This document shows, piece by piece, positions 55,980-64,000 of a stretch of DNA of 64,000 nt. This DNA is from Bifidobacteriaceae bacterium (lineage in GTDB: Bacteria > Actinomycetota > Actinomycetes > Actinomycetales > Bifidobacteriaceae). The stretch is from contig JALCQD010000002.1 of assembly GCA_022651005.1 (NCBI GenBank), positions 558,001 to 622,000 on the forward strand, in the 5' to 3' direction. A program made the position numbers and the translations under genes. The first letter of the stretch is position 1, and each line of letters starts with the position of its first letter. The notes beneath the pieces are model-generated. The model did not search any database. It saw nothing but the letters and a program-made list of their open reading frames with translations, and had not been told where the DNA came from.

Positions 55980-57011
55980 GTGCAGAACAAACTCAACAGC
56001 AAGCTGATTGGCGCCGGAGCGCTGTTGCTGACGGCCTTCATCTGGGGAACATCTTTCGTCTCGCAGGTGGCGGGCATGGATGCCCTCTCCCCCTTCGCTT
56101 TCAACGCTGTTCGATTCACATTCGGCGCGGTGTCGTTGCTACCCGTTGTGCTATTGCGCCGCGGATCGGCACGCACCTTCGACCTCAAAAAGACGCTGAA
56201 ATACGGTTTGCTCTGCGGATGCCTTCTTTTCTGTGCTTCGTCGCTGCAGCAGTATGGCGTGCTATATGGAATGAATGCCGGACGTGCTGGATTCATTACT
56301 GGTCTTTACATCATTCTGGTGCCGCTTTTGGGAATTCTGATTGGCAAGCGTGCGCGCGCGATGAGTTTCGTCGCGGCGGTGGTGAGCCTTTCCGGGTTGT
56401 ATCTGCTGTGTTTCGCAGGGTCTGAATCAGCCGGCTTTGGTATCGGTGACGTACTGCTACTGGGTGGTGCCGTGTTCTTTGCCATCCATATTCTCGTAGT
56501 GGAGCGCATCGGCACTCAGATCGATCCCATGCATTTGTCCATTCTGCAGATTTCCACCGTTGCCGCTCTGAGTTGGGTATGCACGCCATTCACTGGAGGT
56601 CTGAGCTTCGGAGCCATTGGGGCAGTCATTTGGCCGATTCTGTACTCCGGCGTTGCCTCCACCGGCATTGCCTATACGCTTCAGATCTTTGGCCAGAACC
56701 GCATGGAAGCGGCACCAGCATCGATCATCATGTCCCTGGAATCCTTCTTCTCCGTGGTAGGCGGCGCCGTTGCGTTGCATGAGACCATGAGCGTGCAAGC
56801 GTACATTGGCTGCGGGCTCATGCTCGCAGGAACCATTCTGGCGCAGATCCCGGGAAGAAAGCGCCCAGGTGAAGATTTCCCAAGCACAGATTTACAGAGC
56901 GCCTCCTCAAATGATTCTCGCAGTAATGATTCTCACAGTAATGATTCTCGCGGCGAGGCGCACGACGACCAAGATTCATCGTCATCATTGTCGTCAAGAG
57001 CTGCATCATAG
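55980..57011 (+). CDS. EamA/DMT-superfamily transporter
   Basis: A 343-residue transporter of the drug/metabolite superfamily with ten hydrophobic segments in two repeats of five. Markers are AFIWGTSFVSQVAGM in the first repeat and VASTGIAYTLQIFGQNRM in the second. The substrate is unknown. The last 45 residues are a hydrophilic Ser/Asp-rich tail containing a short tandem repeat. The GTG at 55980 (MQNKLNSK) is preferred; a TTG at 55971 is an alternative. It starts right after the previous gene's terminator, so its promoter or readthrough is unclear. Confidence 0.85.
   Translation: MQNKLNSKLIGAGALLLTAFIWGTSFVSQVAGMDALSPFAFNAVRFTFGAVSLLPVVLLRRGSARTFDLKKTLKYGLLCGCLLFCASSLQQYGVLYGMNAGRAGFITGLYIILVPLLGILIGKRARAMSFVAAVVSLSGLYLLCFAGSESAGFGIGDVLLLGGAVFFAIHILVVERIGTQIDPMHLSILQISTVAALSWVCTPFTGGLSFGAIGAVIWPILYSGVASTGIAYTLQIFGQNRMEAAPASIIMSLESFFSVVGGAVALHETMSVQAYIGCGLMLAGTILAQIPGRKRPGEDFPSTDLQSASSNDSRSNDSHSNDSRGEAHDDQDSSSSLSSRAAS
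56910..56954 (+). repeat. Three tandem 15-bp units in the EamA tail
   Basis: AATGATTCTCGCAGT (56910-56924) is repeated at 56925-56939 (one change) and 56940-56954 (two changes). Each unit encodes a five-residue NDSxS-like step in the hydrophilic C-terminal tail. The unit length keeps the frame, so copy number can vary without breaking the gene. Confidence 0.85.
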
Positions 57012-57057
57012 CTCAGCGTTGGCCAGCTGATCAGCCGGCCAACGTACATTCTTTAAA

Positions 57058-57105
57058 TTTTTTAGGGGTGGTCACGCGGAAAATCGCGTGACCACCCCTA
57101 AAAAA
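57058..57105. terminator. Bidirectional terminator between the EamA gene and acnA
   Basis: TTTTTTAGGGGTGGTCACGCG pairs perfectly with its complement at 57085-57105 around the loop GAAAAT. T-rich and A-rich ends make it work in both directions between convergent genes. Confidence 0.92.
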
Positions 57106-57120
57106 TACTTCTCTACTGGT

Positions 57121-59838
57121 CTACTTCATCAGTCCGCGCAGCACATACTGCAGGATGCCGCCGTTGCGGAAGTAATCCGCCTCACCCGGCGTATCGATGC
57201 GCACCACGGCGTCGAAACGCACCACGCGATCACTGCCATCCGTCGCAGTCGCCGTGACGGGTAGCGTCGCGGGAATCGCAGCATTTTCATCGCTGAGCAC
57301 GCTCATACCGGAAATCGAGAACGCTTCCGAGCCGGTAAGACCCAGGCTCGCCGCAGACTCACCTTCGGGGAACTGCAGGGGCAGCACTCCCATCCCAATC
57401 AAGTTGGAGCGGTGAATACGCTCGAAACTCCGCGCGATCACTGCGCGCACTCCAAGCATTGCTGTGCCCTTGGCCGCCCAGTCACGTGACGATCCGGTGC
57501 CGTATTCCTTGCCCGCAAGAACCACCAGCGGCACATTGTGCTCTCGATAGTTCTGTGAGGCCTCAAAGATGGACGTGGTTCGGGACGCGAGGAAGTCATA
57601 CGTGAATCCCCCAGCTAGCTGCTCCTGTCCCATGGCAGGCAGCAGTAGATTGCGCAGTCGAATGTTGCCGAATGTTCCGCGCACCATCACCTCGTGATTG
57701 CCGCGACGTGAGCCGTACGAGTTGAAGTCTCTGGCACCGATACCGTGTTCCTGCAAGTACAGGCCCGCCGGACTCGATGCTTTGATGGCGCCCGCGGGAG
57801 AAATGTGATCAGTCGTCACGGAGTCTCCCAGCAGCGCAAGCACGCGCGCACCCGTTATATCCATCACGGGCGCAGGATCATGACTCATGCCGTCGAAGAA
57901 CGTCTGACGCCGCACATAGGTCGAATCATCAGACCATGCGAAAGAGTCTCCGGCGGGAACGTCGAGACTCTTCCAACGGGAGTCGCCCTCAAATACAGAG
58001 GAGTAATCCTTCACGAACATGTCGCGTGAGACGGCGGATTCAACGACAGACGCCACTGAGGCATTGGAGGGCCAAATATCGCGCAGGAATACGTCCTGTC
58101 CGTCCTTGCCCTTCCCCAGAGGCTCCGTGTCGAAGTCGAAGTCCATGCGGCCGGCAAGCGCGTACGCGATGACGAGTGGCGGTGAGGCAAGGTAATTCAT
58201 CTTGACATCCGGACTAATGCGGCCTTCGAAGTTGCGATTGCCGGAAAGCACGGACACCACGGTGAGATCATTGTCATTCACCGCTGCCGAGATGGCGGGG
58301 TCAAGCGGCCCGGAGTTGCCGATGCATGTGGTGCAGCCATACCCCACGAGTTGGTAGCCCAAAGCGTCCAGGTCGGGCGTGAGCCCGGCCTTGTCCAGAT
58401 AATCAGTCACTACTTGGGAGCCAGGTGCCAAAGACGTTTTCACCCACGGCTTCGGGCTCAGCCCCAGCGCATGCGCCTTGCGCGCAAGCAGGCCGGCAGC
58501 AATCATCACTGAGGGGTTGCTTGTGTTGGTGCAGCTGGTGATGGAGGCGATGGCCACCTGTCCGTTGCCCAGTTCAAACGACCCGTGAGAAGCCGTCGTC
58601 ACGTCTACGGGAGTGAGTGCCGCATCAGCTCCGAGGTAGTCGGGCAGGGTGTGCTCGAAGGATGTCTTCGACTCACGCAAAGCAATGCGATCCTGGGGAC
58701 GCTTGGGACCGGCGATGGACGGCTCCACAGTACCCAGATCGAGCTCCATGTATTCGGAATATGTGGGTTCTACGTAGTCGGCCGCAGAGGTGTCGTGCCA
58801 CAGGCCGTTCGCCTTGGCGTAATCTTCCACGAGCTCAACGTGAGCGTCCGAGCGTCCCGTGAGACGCAGATAGTCGATGGTGACCTGATCCACGGGGAAA
58901 ATGGCGCAGGTGGAACCAAATTCAGGACTCATGTTGCCGATGGTGGCTCTGTTGGCGAGCGGCAGTTGAGCCACACCCTCGCCATAGAACTCCACGAACT
59001 TGCCTACCACGCCGTGTTGGCGCAGCATGTCGGTGAGTGTGAGCACCACGTCGGTGGCAGTGACGCCCTCACGAATGGAGCCCTTGAGCTTGAATCCCAC
59101 AACGCGCGGAATGAGCATGGAGATGGGCTGGCCAAGCATTGCCGCCTCGGCCTCGATACCGCCAACACCCCAGCCGAGCACACCCAAACCATTGACCATG
59201 GTGGTGTGTGAGTCAGTTCCCACGCAGGAATCCAAATAGGCAAGCTCAGGAGCACCAGCGGCTCCGGCTGCCTTTGTCATCACCGACTGCGCGAGATACT
59301 CGAGGTTGACCTGATGAATGATGCCGGTCCCCGGGGGAACCACCTTGAAGTTGTCGAAGGCCTGCTGCCCCCAGCGCAAGAACTGATACCGCTCACGATT
59401 GCGCTTGTACTCGATGTCCATGTTTTTCTCAATGGCACCAGGCACGCCCGCAACATCAATCTGAACGGAATGATCGATCACCATTTGCGCCGGCACCTGC
59501 GGATTGATGACCTTCGGATCTCCTCCGAGTGCCTTCACCGCGTCACGCATTGTGGCAAGATCCACAATGCAGGGAACTCCGGTGAAGTCCTGCATCACCA
59601 CACGCGATGGCGTGAACTGAATCTCGTCGTGCGGCTGTGCACTGGCGTCCCAATTCAGCAGTGCGTTCAGTTGAGCCTCCGTCACATGGCGGCCGTCAAT
59701 GTTCCTCAGAATGTTTTCGGCAAGCACCTTGAGACTGTATGGAAGCTTTGCGATACCTGGAAGGCTGGCAATGTCGTAGTAAGAGTATTGTGTCCCGTTG
59801 CTCGTCAGGCGCGCGAGCTGCTCATCTTTGACTGTCAT
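57121..59838 (-). CDS. acnA: Aconitate hydratase A
   Basis: A 905-residue aconitase of the AcnA/IRP type, interconverting citrate and isocitrate through a 4Fe-4S cluster. Cluster cysteines lie in [11 protein letters not shown] and [13 protein letters not shown]. The swivel domain has [19 protein letters not shown] and the SR catalytic residues. In bifidobacteria the partial citrate pathway serves glutamate synthesis; that use is inferred. It lies nine bases after the P-type ATPase stop with no visible ribosome site, so readthrough translation is possible. Confidence 0.97.
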   Translation of the reverse strand: MTVKDEQLARLTSNGTQYSYYDIASLPGIAKLPYSLKVLAENILRNIDGRHVTEAQLNALLNWDASAQPHDEIQFTPSRVVMQDFTGVPCIVDLATMRDAVKALGGDPKVINPQVPAQMVIDHSVQIDVAGVPGAIEKNMDIEYKRNRERYQFLRWGQQAFDNFKVVPPGTGIIHQVNLEYLAQSVMTKAAGAAGAPELAYLDSCVGTDSHTTMVNGLGVLGWGVGGIEAEAAMLGQPISMLIPRVVGFKLKGSIREGVTATDVVLTLTDMLRQHGVVGKFVEFYGEGVAQLPLANRATIGNMSPEFGSTCAIFPVDQVTIDYLRLTGRSDAHVELVEDYAKANGLWHDTSAADYVEPTYSEYMELDLGTVEPSIAGPKRPQDRIALRESKTSFEHTLPDYLGADAALTPVDVTTASHGSFELGNGQVAIASITSCTNTSNPSVMIAAGLLARKAHALGLSPKPWVKTSLAPGSQVVTDYLDKAGLTPDLDALGYQLVGYGCTTCIGNSGPLDPAISAAVNDNDLTVVSVLSGNRNFEGRISPDVKMNYLASPPLVIAYALAGRMDFDFDTEPLGKGKDGQDVFLRDIWPSNASVASVVESAVSRDMFVKDYSSVFEGDSRWKSLDVPAGDSFAWSDDSTYVRRQTFFDGMSHDPAPVMDITGARVLALLGDSVTTDHISPAGAIKASSPAGLYLQEHGIGARDFNSYGSRRGNHEVMVRGTFGNIRLRNLLLPAMGQEQLAGGFTYDFLASRTTSIFEASQNYREHNVPLVVLAGKEYGTGSSRDWAAKGTAMLGVRAVIARSFERIHRSNLIGMGVLPLQFPEGESAASLGLTGSEAFSISGMSVLSDENAAIPATLPVTATATDGSDRVVRFDAVVRIDTPGEADYFRNGGILQYVLRGLMK

Positions 59839-59847
59839 ACATCTGTT

Positions 59848-62367
59848 TTAGCGCCGTTGTATTTCGTGTGGCGCATTTACGAAGCGTCGTCTTATGATTC
59901 GGACAACCGCTTGGACCGCCCATTGCAGCAGGTAGAACACTCCCACCGACACCGCGAGGGCTGCCAGCAACGGCCATCCCGCGACGTCATCGGGAAGAAC
60001 GATGGCGAAAAACTTCGCCACAAAGGGAATGAGAGCACCGGCGACACCGGCGATGGCGATGAATGCCACGAGCCCGCCACGCCAGCTCAGAAGCGGAGTG
60101 GACACCTTTGCGAGCACGAGAATTCCCAACACGAAGATGACGATGGCAGCGCAGGTGCGCAATGTGGTGAGCTGCTGATGGTCGTGGAATACGTCCCAGC
60201 CCACGGCATGAGGCATCACAATGGAGACGATGAGCACGCAGGCGCCTATGGCAATCCCGCTAGGCAGGGAGAAGAGCACCACTCGTGAGAGGAAGCCCTT
60301 CTTGTACCGTCGATTATTGGGTGCAAGGCTCAGGATGAATGCTGGGATGCCAATGGTGAGCGCACTGATGTACGTCATATGACGCGGCAGATAGGGGAAC
60401 GGGATGCCCGCGAGCACTACGCCCAGAGAAATGAGCGCAGAATAACAGGTCTTCACGAGGAAGAGGCTCGCCACACGCTCCATGTTCGCCATCACACGTC
60501 GCCCCTGCCCCACCACGTCAGGCAGATGCGAAAACTTGGAGTCCACCAAGATTACCTGCGCTACCGATTTGGTAGCAGATGCCGCATTCCCCATGGCGAT
60601 GCCAAGATCAGCTTCCTTGATGGCCAGAGAGTCGTTGACTCCATCGCCTGTCATTGCCACCACATGAGATTGGAGATGGAGCGCATCAACAATGGCTTTC
60701 TTCTGCTCGGGTAGCACACGGCCAAGCACGTCGATGGTCTCAAGGGCCTCCGCCAGCGCCACCGGGTCGTTCGGCAGCGTGCGCGCGTCCACGGCGCGCG
60801 GAGCGCGTCCCTCTCCCAGTAGATCCACCTTTGCGGCGATGGCCCCCACGGTCTCTGGGTTGTCCCCGGAAATGATGCGGCAGCGCACGCCCTGATCACG
60901 GAAATACGCCAGAGTTTTCGCAGCATCGGGTCGAATGGATTCGCTGCACAAGACGATGGCTGCGGGTTGCAGATCCGTCGGTAGCTCGTTGGTGGCAAAG
61001 TCGGCGGCATCAGTGCGCTCGGCTGCGCGCGATGGACGGCCCTTCGCCAGCAGAAGGACGCGATTGCCATTGGCAGCGGCATGCGACACCTGTTCGCGAA
61101 CGTCGGGATACGGAGCGGTAAGCGCGGAAAGGATGATTTCCGGTGCACCGAAATACCACGTAGTGCGCTCGGTGGTTGTCGGCGTACTGGTTCCCGAATA
61201 CGCTATGGCGCTCCACTTGCGTGCGGAAGAGAATGGCACGCGGTCAATAACCGTTCCCGCGCTCACTCCCCTGGAGGTCAAAGCCGTAAGAATGGCGGTG
61301 CCGGTGGCATTGGGAGTTCCTTCGTTCACGACATCAAAAAGCGCCTGATCAATCTCACTGCGATTCCCGACGAGGGAAATCACGCGATCGAAGGCGATGC
61401 CACCGTCCGTGATGGTTCCCGTCTTGTCCAGATTGAGAGAGTCCACGCGAGCGAGGGTCTCCACGGACTCCAGTTGCTGCACAAGCGTGTTCTTGCGCGC
61501 CAGACGAATGACGGCAAGTGCAAAGTTGAGGCTTGTAAGCAGAACCAGCCCCTCAGGAATCATGCCGACAACGCCGGCCACCGCGGAGATCACTGCAACG
61601 CGCCACTGGCCCGTAGCAAATGAGGAGGCCCATCCACCCACGGTATGCATTTGGGAAAACACCAGCAAAAGGCACAACGGCACCACCAAATACGTCATGT
61701 ATTTCAGAATGGTGTTGATGCCGTCTTGAAGATCCGAATGAATCTTTTTATACACTTTCGCGCGGGCCGTGAGGCTTGCTGCATAACTCGATGCCCCAAC
61801 GGCACTCACACGCACGAGCGCCAGTCCGGACACGGCCGTCGAGCCGGAGAACACCTTTTCTCCGGGAACCTTTTTCACGGTTCGTGATTCACCAGTCAGC
61901 ATGGACTCGTCGAGTTCCACTCCCCACGATTCGACGACCTCACCGTCGGCGGGAATCTGCTCGCCTGACTTCACCCATAAAAGATCGCCCAGCACAATGT
62001 CCTTGTGCTCGATCTCTACGTTGTGGCCGTCTCGTCGCACCGTGGAACGCGACGCGATGAGAATGCTGAGGCTGTCGAGAGCTTTTTTCGCCCGCATTTC
62101 GGTGAAGACGCCAATACCGGAATTCACGATGATGACGAAGCCAAATACCGCATCTTTCCATTGCCCCGCGATGAGTACCAGAACCATTGCAGTGAAGATG
62201 ATGCCGTTGAAAAGTGTGAACACATTGGATCGCAAAATATCCTTGTAGCTGCGCGACGTGGAGCTGTCCATCACGTTGACATCTCCGCTGGCGCGCAACT
62301 GCGCCACTTGCGCCTCGGTCAATCCGACGTCGTCGACAGCGGGCAGGGCAGTGGAATTCTGGGTCAT
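59848..62367 (-). CDS. CtpE-like cation-transporting P-type ATPase
   Basis: An 839-residue E1-E2 ATPase. The TGES loop is in MLTGESRTVKK, the phosphorylation site in NLDKTGTITDGGI, and the hinge in AMTGDGVNDSLAIKEADLGI. The block GMIPEGLVLLTSLNFALAVI before the phosphorylation domain matches mycobacterial CtpE, reported to import calcium. There is no N-terminal metal-binding CxxC domain, so it is not a copper or zinc exporter type. About ten membrane helices are expected. The ATG at 62367 has GAGAGGCGATTC upstream. Calcium specificity is by homology. Confidence 0.87.
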   Translation of the reverse strand: MTQNSTALPAVDDVGLTEAQVAQLRASGDVNVMDSSTSRSYKDILRSNVFTLFNGIIFTAMVLVLIAGQWKDAVFGFVIIVNSGIGVFTEMRAKKALDSLSILIASRSTVRRDGHNVEIEHKDIVLGDLLWVKSGEQIPADGEVVESWGVELDESMLTGESRTVKKVPGEKVFSGSTAVSGLALVRVSAVGASSYAASLTARAKVYKKIHSDLQDGINTILKYMTYLVVPLCLLLVFSQMHTVGGWASSFATGQWRVAVISAVAGVVGMIPEGLVLLTSLNFALAVIRLARKNTLVQQLESVETLARVDSLNLDKTGTITDGGIAFDRVISLVGNRSEIDQALFDVVNEGTPNATGTAILTALTSRGVSAGTVIDRVPFSSARKWSAIAYSGTSTPTTTERTTWYFGAPEIILSALTAPYPDVREQVSHAAANGNRVLLLAKGRPSRAAERTDAADFATNELPTDLQPAAIVLCSESIRPDAAKTLAYFRDQGVRCRIISGDNPETVGAIAAKVDLLGEGRAPRAVDARTLPNDPVALAEALETIDVLGRVLPEQKKAIVDALHLQSHVVAMTGDGVNDSLAIKEADLGIAMGNAASATKSVAQVILVDSKFSHLPDVVGQGRRVMANMERVASLFLVKTCYSALISLGVVLAGIPFPYLPRHMTYISALTIGIPAFILSLAPNNRRYKKGFLSRVVLFSLPSGIAIGACVLIVSIVMPHAVGWDVFHDHQQLTTLRTCAAIVIFVLGILVLAKVSTPLLSWRGGLVAFIAIAGVAGALIPFVAKFFAIVLPDDVAGWPLLAALAVSVGVFYLLQWAVQAVVRIIRRRFVNAPHEIQRR

Positions 62368-62377
62368 GAATCGCCTC

Positions 62378-63346
62378 TCATTTCACCTGCAACGCTACAA
62401 GATTGTCTTTGACGATTGCCTGACCGTTCCCAAGCTTTTGCACAATTCTTGCCAGCTGCTTGGAATAGTCAGCATCCCACATCACAGAAAGTGCCATATC
62501 GCCACTGCCACCGTGCACACCCAGTACGCAGACGGCGCCTTTCGTAACGGTGGAGGAAGTTGGAATACCACGTTTCGCAAGCTCCGTAAGAATGGCGTCC
62601 GTTGCGGCAGCGGAATATCCGATCATAACCTGCGGGAGTTTCGTCGCTGACGTTCCCGAAGCATCGAGCCTACGTGCCACAGACGCCCGCGTCGCATCGC
62701 TATTCCAGCTGCCCACAATCGTCGTATCCGCTATGTGCGATGCGTCGGGGGCCATCGCCTGATCCCGCCCAAAATCAATATCAGAACTGGTGACAGAATC
62801 CAGAGGCGTTGTGACGGTGAGCACTCGGAGCTTCTGCTGCGCTGTGGCTGCCGCATGCCTCACCCAAGTGCCCAGCTGTGTGCCGATGTCATGTGCAGAG
62901 GGTCCCAGATACGCGTCGTACATCGTCGCCTTGAGACCTATCGGCTTTGATCCCAGAAGCACTACGGGAATTCCCGCCGCCTTGAACTTCAGCAAAGTAT
63001 CGGTCCACAGATTGATGTACCTCATATTCACGACGAGAACGGAAGGATCCTGCTCTAACAAGGCATCCGCCGCGTTGATTTGACGCATGGGGTCGGCGGT
63101 CGCGGACGGCCTGTACGTCACCGTCATGCCAGCGGCGCGCAACCCAGCAACCGCCTTCTTCTCCATGACAGCGGTGCTGTTACCCTCGGTGGAGCCCACT
63201 CCGACGAAGCCGACGCGGAGTCCCGATTCAGCGGCGACGCTCGCACCACACCCTGCGAGGAGCCCTGTGCAGACACAAAGTGCAAGAATCACGGCGAGAA
63301 ATCGACGTGGGGCTCCGACGCAGAGCAATGAATGCGTGGCAGTCAT
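62378..63346 (-). CDS. Substrate-binding lipoprotein (periplasmic-binding-protein type I fold)
   Basis: A 322-residue lipoprotein. The signal peptide ends in the lipobox LLAGC with Cys33 as the lipidated residue. The rest resembles sugar-type solute-binding proteins (Peripla_BP_4): LRVGFVGVGSTEG, a GLRAAGMTVTYRPSATADPM block, DALLEQDPSVLVVNM, and IPVVLLGSKPIG. No permease or ABC ATPase gene lies nearby, so its partner is unknown. The ATG at 63346 lies seven bases after the methyltransferase stop; an in-frame start at 63376 overlaps that gene. It is ten bases upstream of the P-type ATPase, so the two are likely co-transcribed. Confidence 0.78.
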   Translation of the reverse strand: MTATHSLLCVGAPRRFLAVILALCVCTGLLAGCGASVAAESGLRVGFVGVGSTEGNSTAVMEKKAVAGLRAAGMTVTYRPSATADPMRQINAADALLEQDPSVLVVNMRYINLWTDTLLKFKAAGIPVVLLGSKPIGLKATMYDAYLGPSAHDIGTQLGTWVRHAAATAQQKLRVLTVTTPLDSVTSSDIDFGRDQAMAPDASHIADTTIVGSWNSDATRASVARRLDASGTSATKLPQVMIGYSAAATDAILTELAKRGIPTSSTVTKGAVCVLGVHGGSGDMALSVMWDADYSKQLARIVQKLGNGQAIVKDNLVALQVK

Positions 63347-63353
63347 CGACACA

Positions 63354-64000
63354 TCATGCGCGGCGGAAGACCGCAACGGTTTCCACGTGATGCGTCATCG
63401 GATAGATGTCATAGGCCTGAATGTGCACGATCTCGTAGCCTTCGCCCAGCAACGTCTTGGTATCACGGGCGAGACTCGTGGGATCGCAAGCCACATAGAT
63501 CACCAAGGGGGTCTTCGCTCGCGACACCTGGAGGCACACATTCTTCTTGGCACCAGCACGCGGAGGGTCGAGCACCACAATGTCTGGCCTCGAGTATCGC
63601 GGCGGTACAGACCTCAGGGTGCGCGACACGTCTCCATGCTTGGTGACGGCGCGTTCCAAACCATCGGCCGTCAGGTTCATACGGGCAGAATGCACCGCGT
63701 GGGGCGCACCCTCAACACTGAACAGTCCCCTTCCCTCACGGTCGAAGTGATTGCCCAACGCAACGGTGAAAAGGCCTGAACCGGAGTACAAGTCCCATAC
63801 CACCTTGGGAGCACCATCACCGTAGCGATCAACGGCCCGTAGCACCTCGGCTACCAGCGTCTGCGGAGCGGCGCGATGCACCTGCCAAAAGCCGGATTCC
63901 TCAATGTCGTAATCCTGCGAATGACCATTGCGACCTGCTCCCGCGACGGTCTCAATAAGACGCTCGGACCCCGCGCGAAGTGTGCCATCGACGCTGAGTG
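63354..64000 (-). CDS. TrmA/RumA-family RNA uracil-C5 methyltransferase, C-terminal part (runs off the right edge)
   Basis: The visible 215 codons encode the catalytic domain of an RNA m5U methyltransferase. The SAM site is DLYSGSGLFTVALG, the DPPRAGA motif follows, and the catalytic Cys lies in YVACDPTSLARD. The product acts on tRNA or 23S rRNA; the N-terminal part with any 4Fe-4S cluster and TRAM domain lies outside the window, so the exact target cannot be told. It is the first visible gene of a leftward run with the lipoprotein, ATPase and acnA. Confidence 0.9.
   Translation of the reverse strand, partial: LSVDGTLRAGSERLIETVAGAGRNGHSQDYDIEESGFWQVHRAAPQTLVAEVLRAVDRYGDGAPKVVWDLYSGSGLFTVALGNHFDREGRGLFSVEGAPHAVHSARMNLTADGLERAVTKHGDVSRTLRSVPPRYSRPDIVVLDPPRAGAKKNVCLQVSRAKTPLVIYVACDPTSLARDTKTLLGEGYEIVHIQAYDIYPMTHHVETVAVFRRA

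Overview
The window is a gene-dense chromosomal segment of a high-GC Gram-positive bacterium, most likely a member of the Bifidobacteriaceae (Bifidobacterium or a scardovial genus). This rests on actinobacteria-typical families (DUF4193, DUF3046, DUF4192, SepH, DUF349, a DUF3516-type DExH helicase, an HrdB-like sigma factor with a long Lys-rich then acidic N-terminus, a CtpE-like P-type ATPase), on actinobacterial gene orders (miaB-miaA, ftsK-pgsA-cinA-HTH, DUF3046-recA-recX), and on an actinobacterial SOS box at recA. The species cannot be named from the sequence alone. Most genes are housekeeping genes. No insertion sequence, prophage, CRISPR array, restriction system or tRNA gene was seen.

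Layout. 1-4.5 kb: truncated nadE (NAD synthesis), a DUF1295 membrane protein, a cyclophilin, an aminotransferase, a CGDC redoxin and a YbjQ protein. 4.6-12 kb: leftward run of rarA, a large DExH helicase, aspS and hisS, then a rightward DUF349 gene. 13.4-17.7 kb: a riboflavin operon (promoter, FMN riboswitch, terminator, ribD, a fused ribE-ribBA, ribH), followed by an intergenic array of phased inverted repeats. 17.7-24 kb: rel, dut, DUF4193, sepH and a phosphatase-like gene. 24-31.7 kb: the two topoisomerase IV subunits facing each other, the primary sigma factor and DUF4192. 31.7-36 kb: a prenyl diphosphate synthase, a PASTA Ser/Thr kinase and an acyltransferase. 36-43 kb: a two-helix membrane protein, ROK glucokinase, trpD, secA, hpf. 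43.2-46 kb: the RNase P RNA gene, recX, recA and DUF3046. 46-54 kb: a ClgR-like regulator, cinA, pgsA, ftsK, miaA, miaB. 54-57 kb: a small alarmone synthetase, a Bax-inhibitor-1 protein and an EamA transporter. 57-64 kb: aconitase, a CtpE-like ATPase, an orphan binding lipoprotein and a truncated RNA uridine methyltransferase.

How the parts fit. The riboflavin operon carries every enzyme needed from GTP and ribulose-5-phosphate to riboflavin except the phosphatase, with three activities (RibE, RibB, RibA) on one 633-residue chain. recA has its SOS operator placed exactly in the spacer between its -35 and -10 boxes. Stress and growth control is represented by Rel, the small alarmone synthetase, HPF, the primary sigma factor and the ClgR-like regulator.

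The least ordinary items are the RibE-RibBA fusion, the 20-bp-phased AGTTGTGCG array beside it, an acidic insert of about 80 residues in ParE, the opposed parC/parE arrangement, and the lipoprotein-ATPase pair lying between trmA and acnA. I did not find a clear new multi-gene system.
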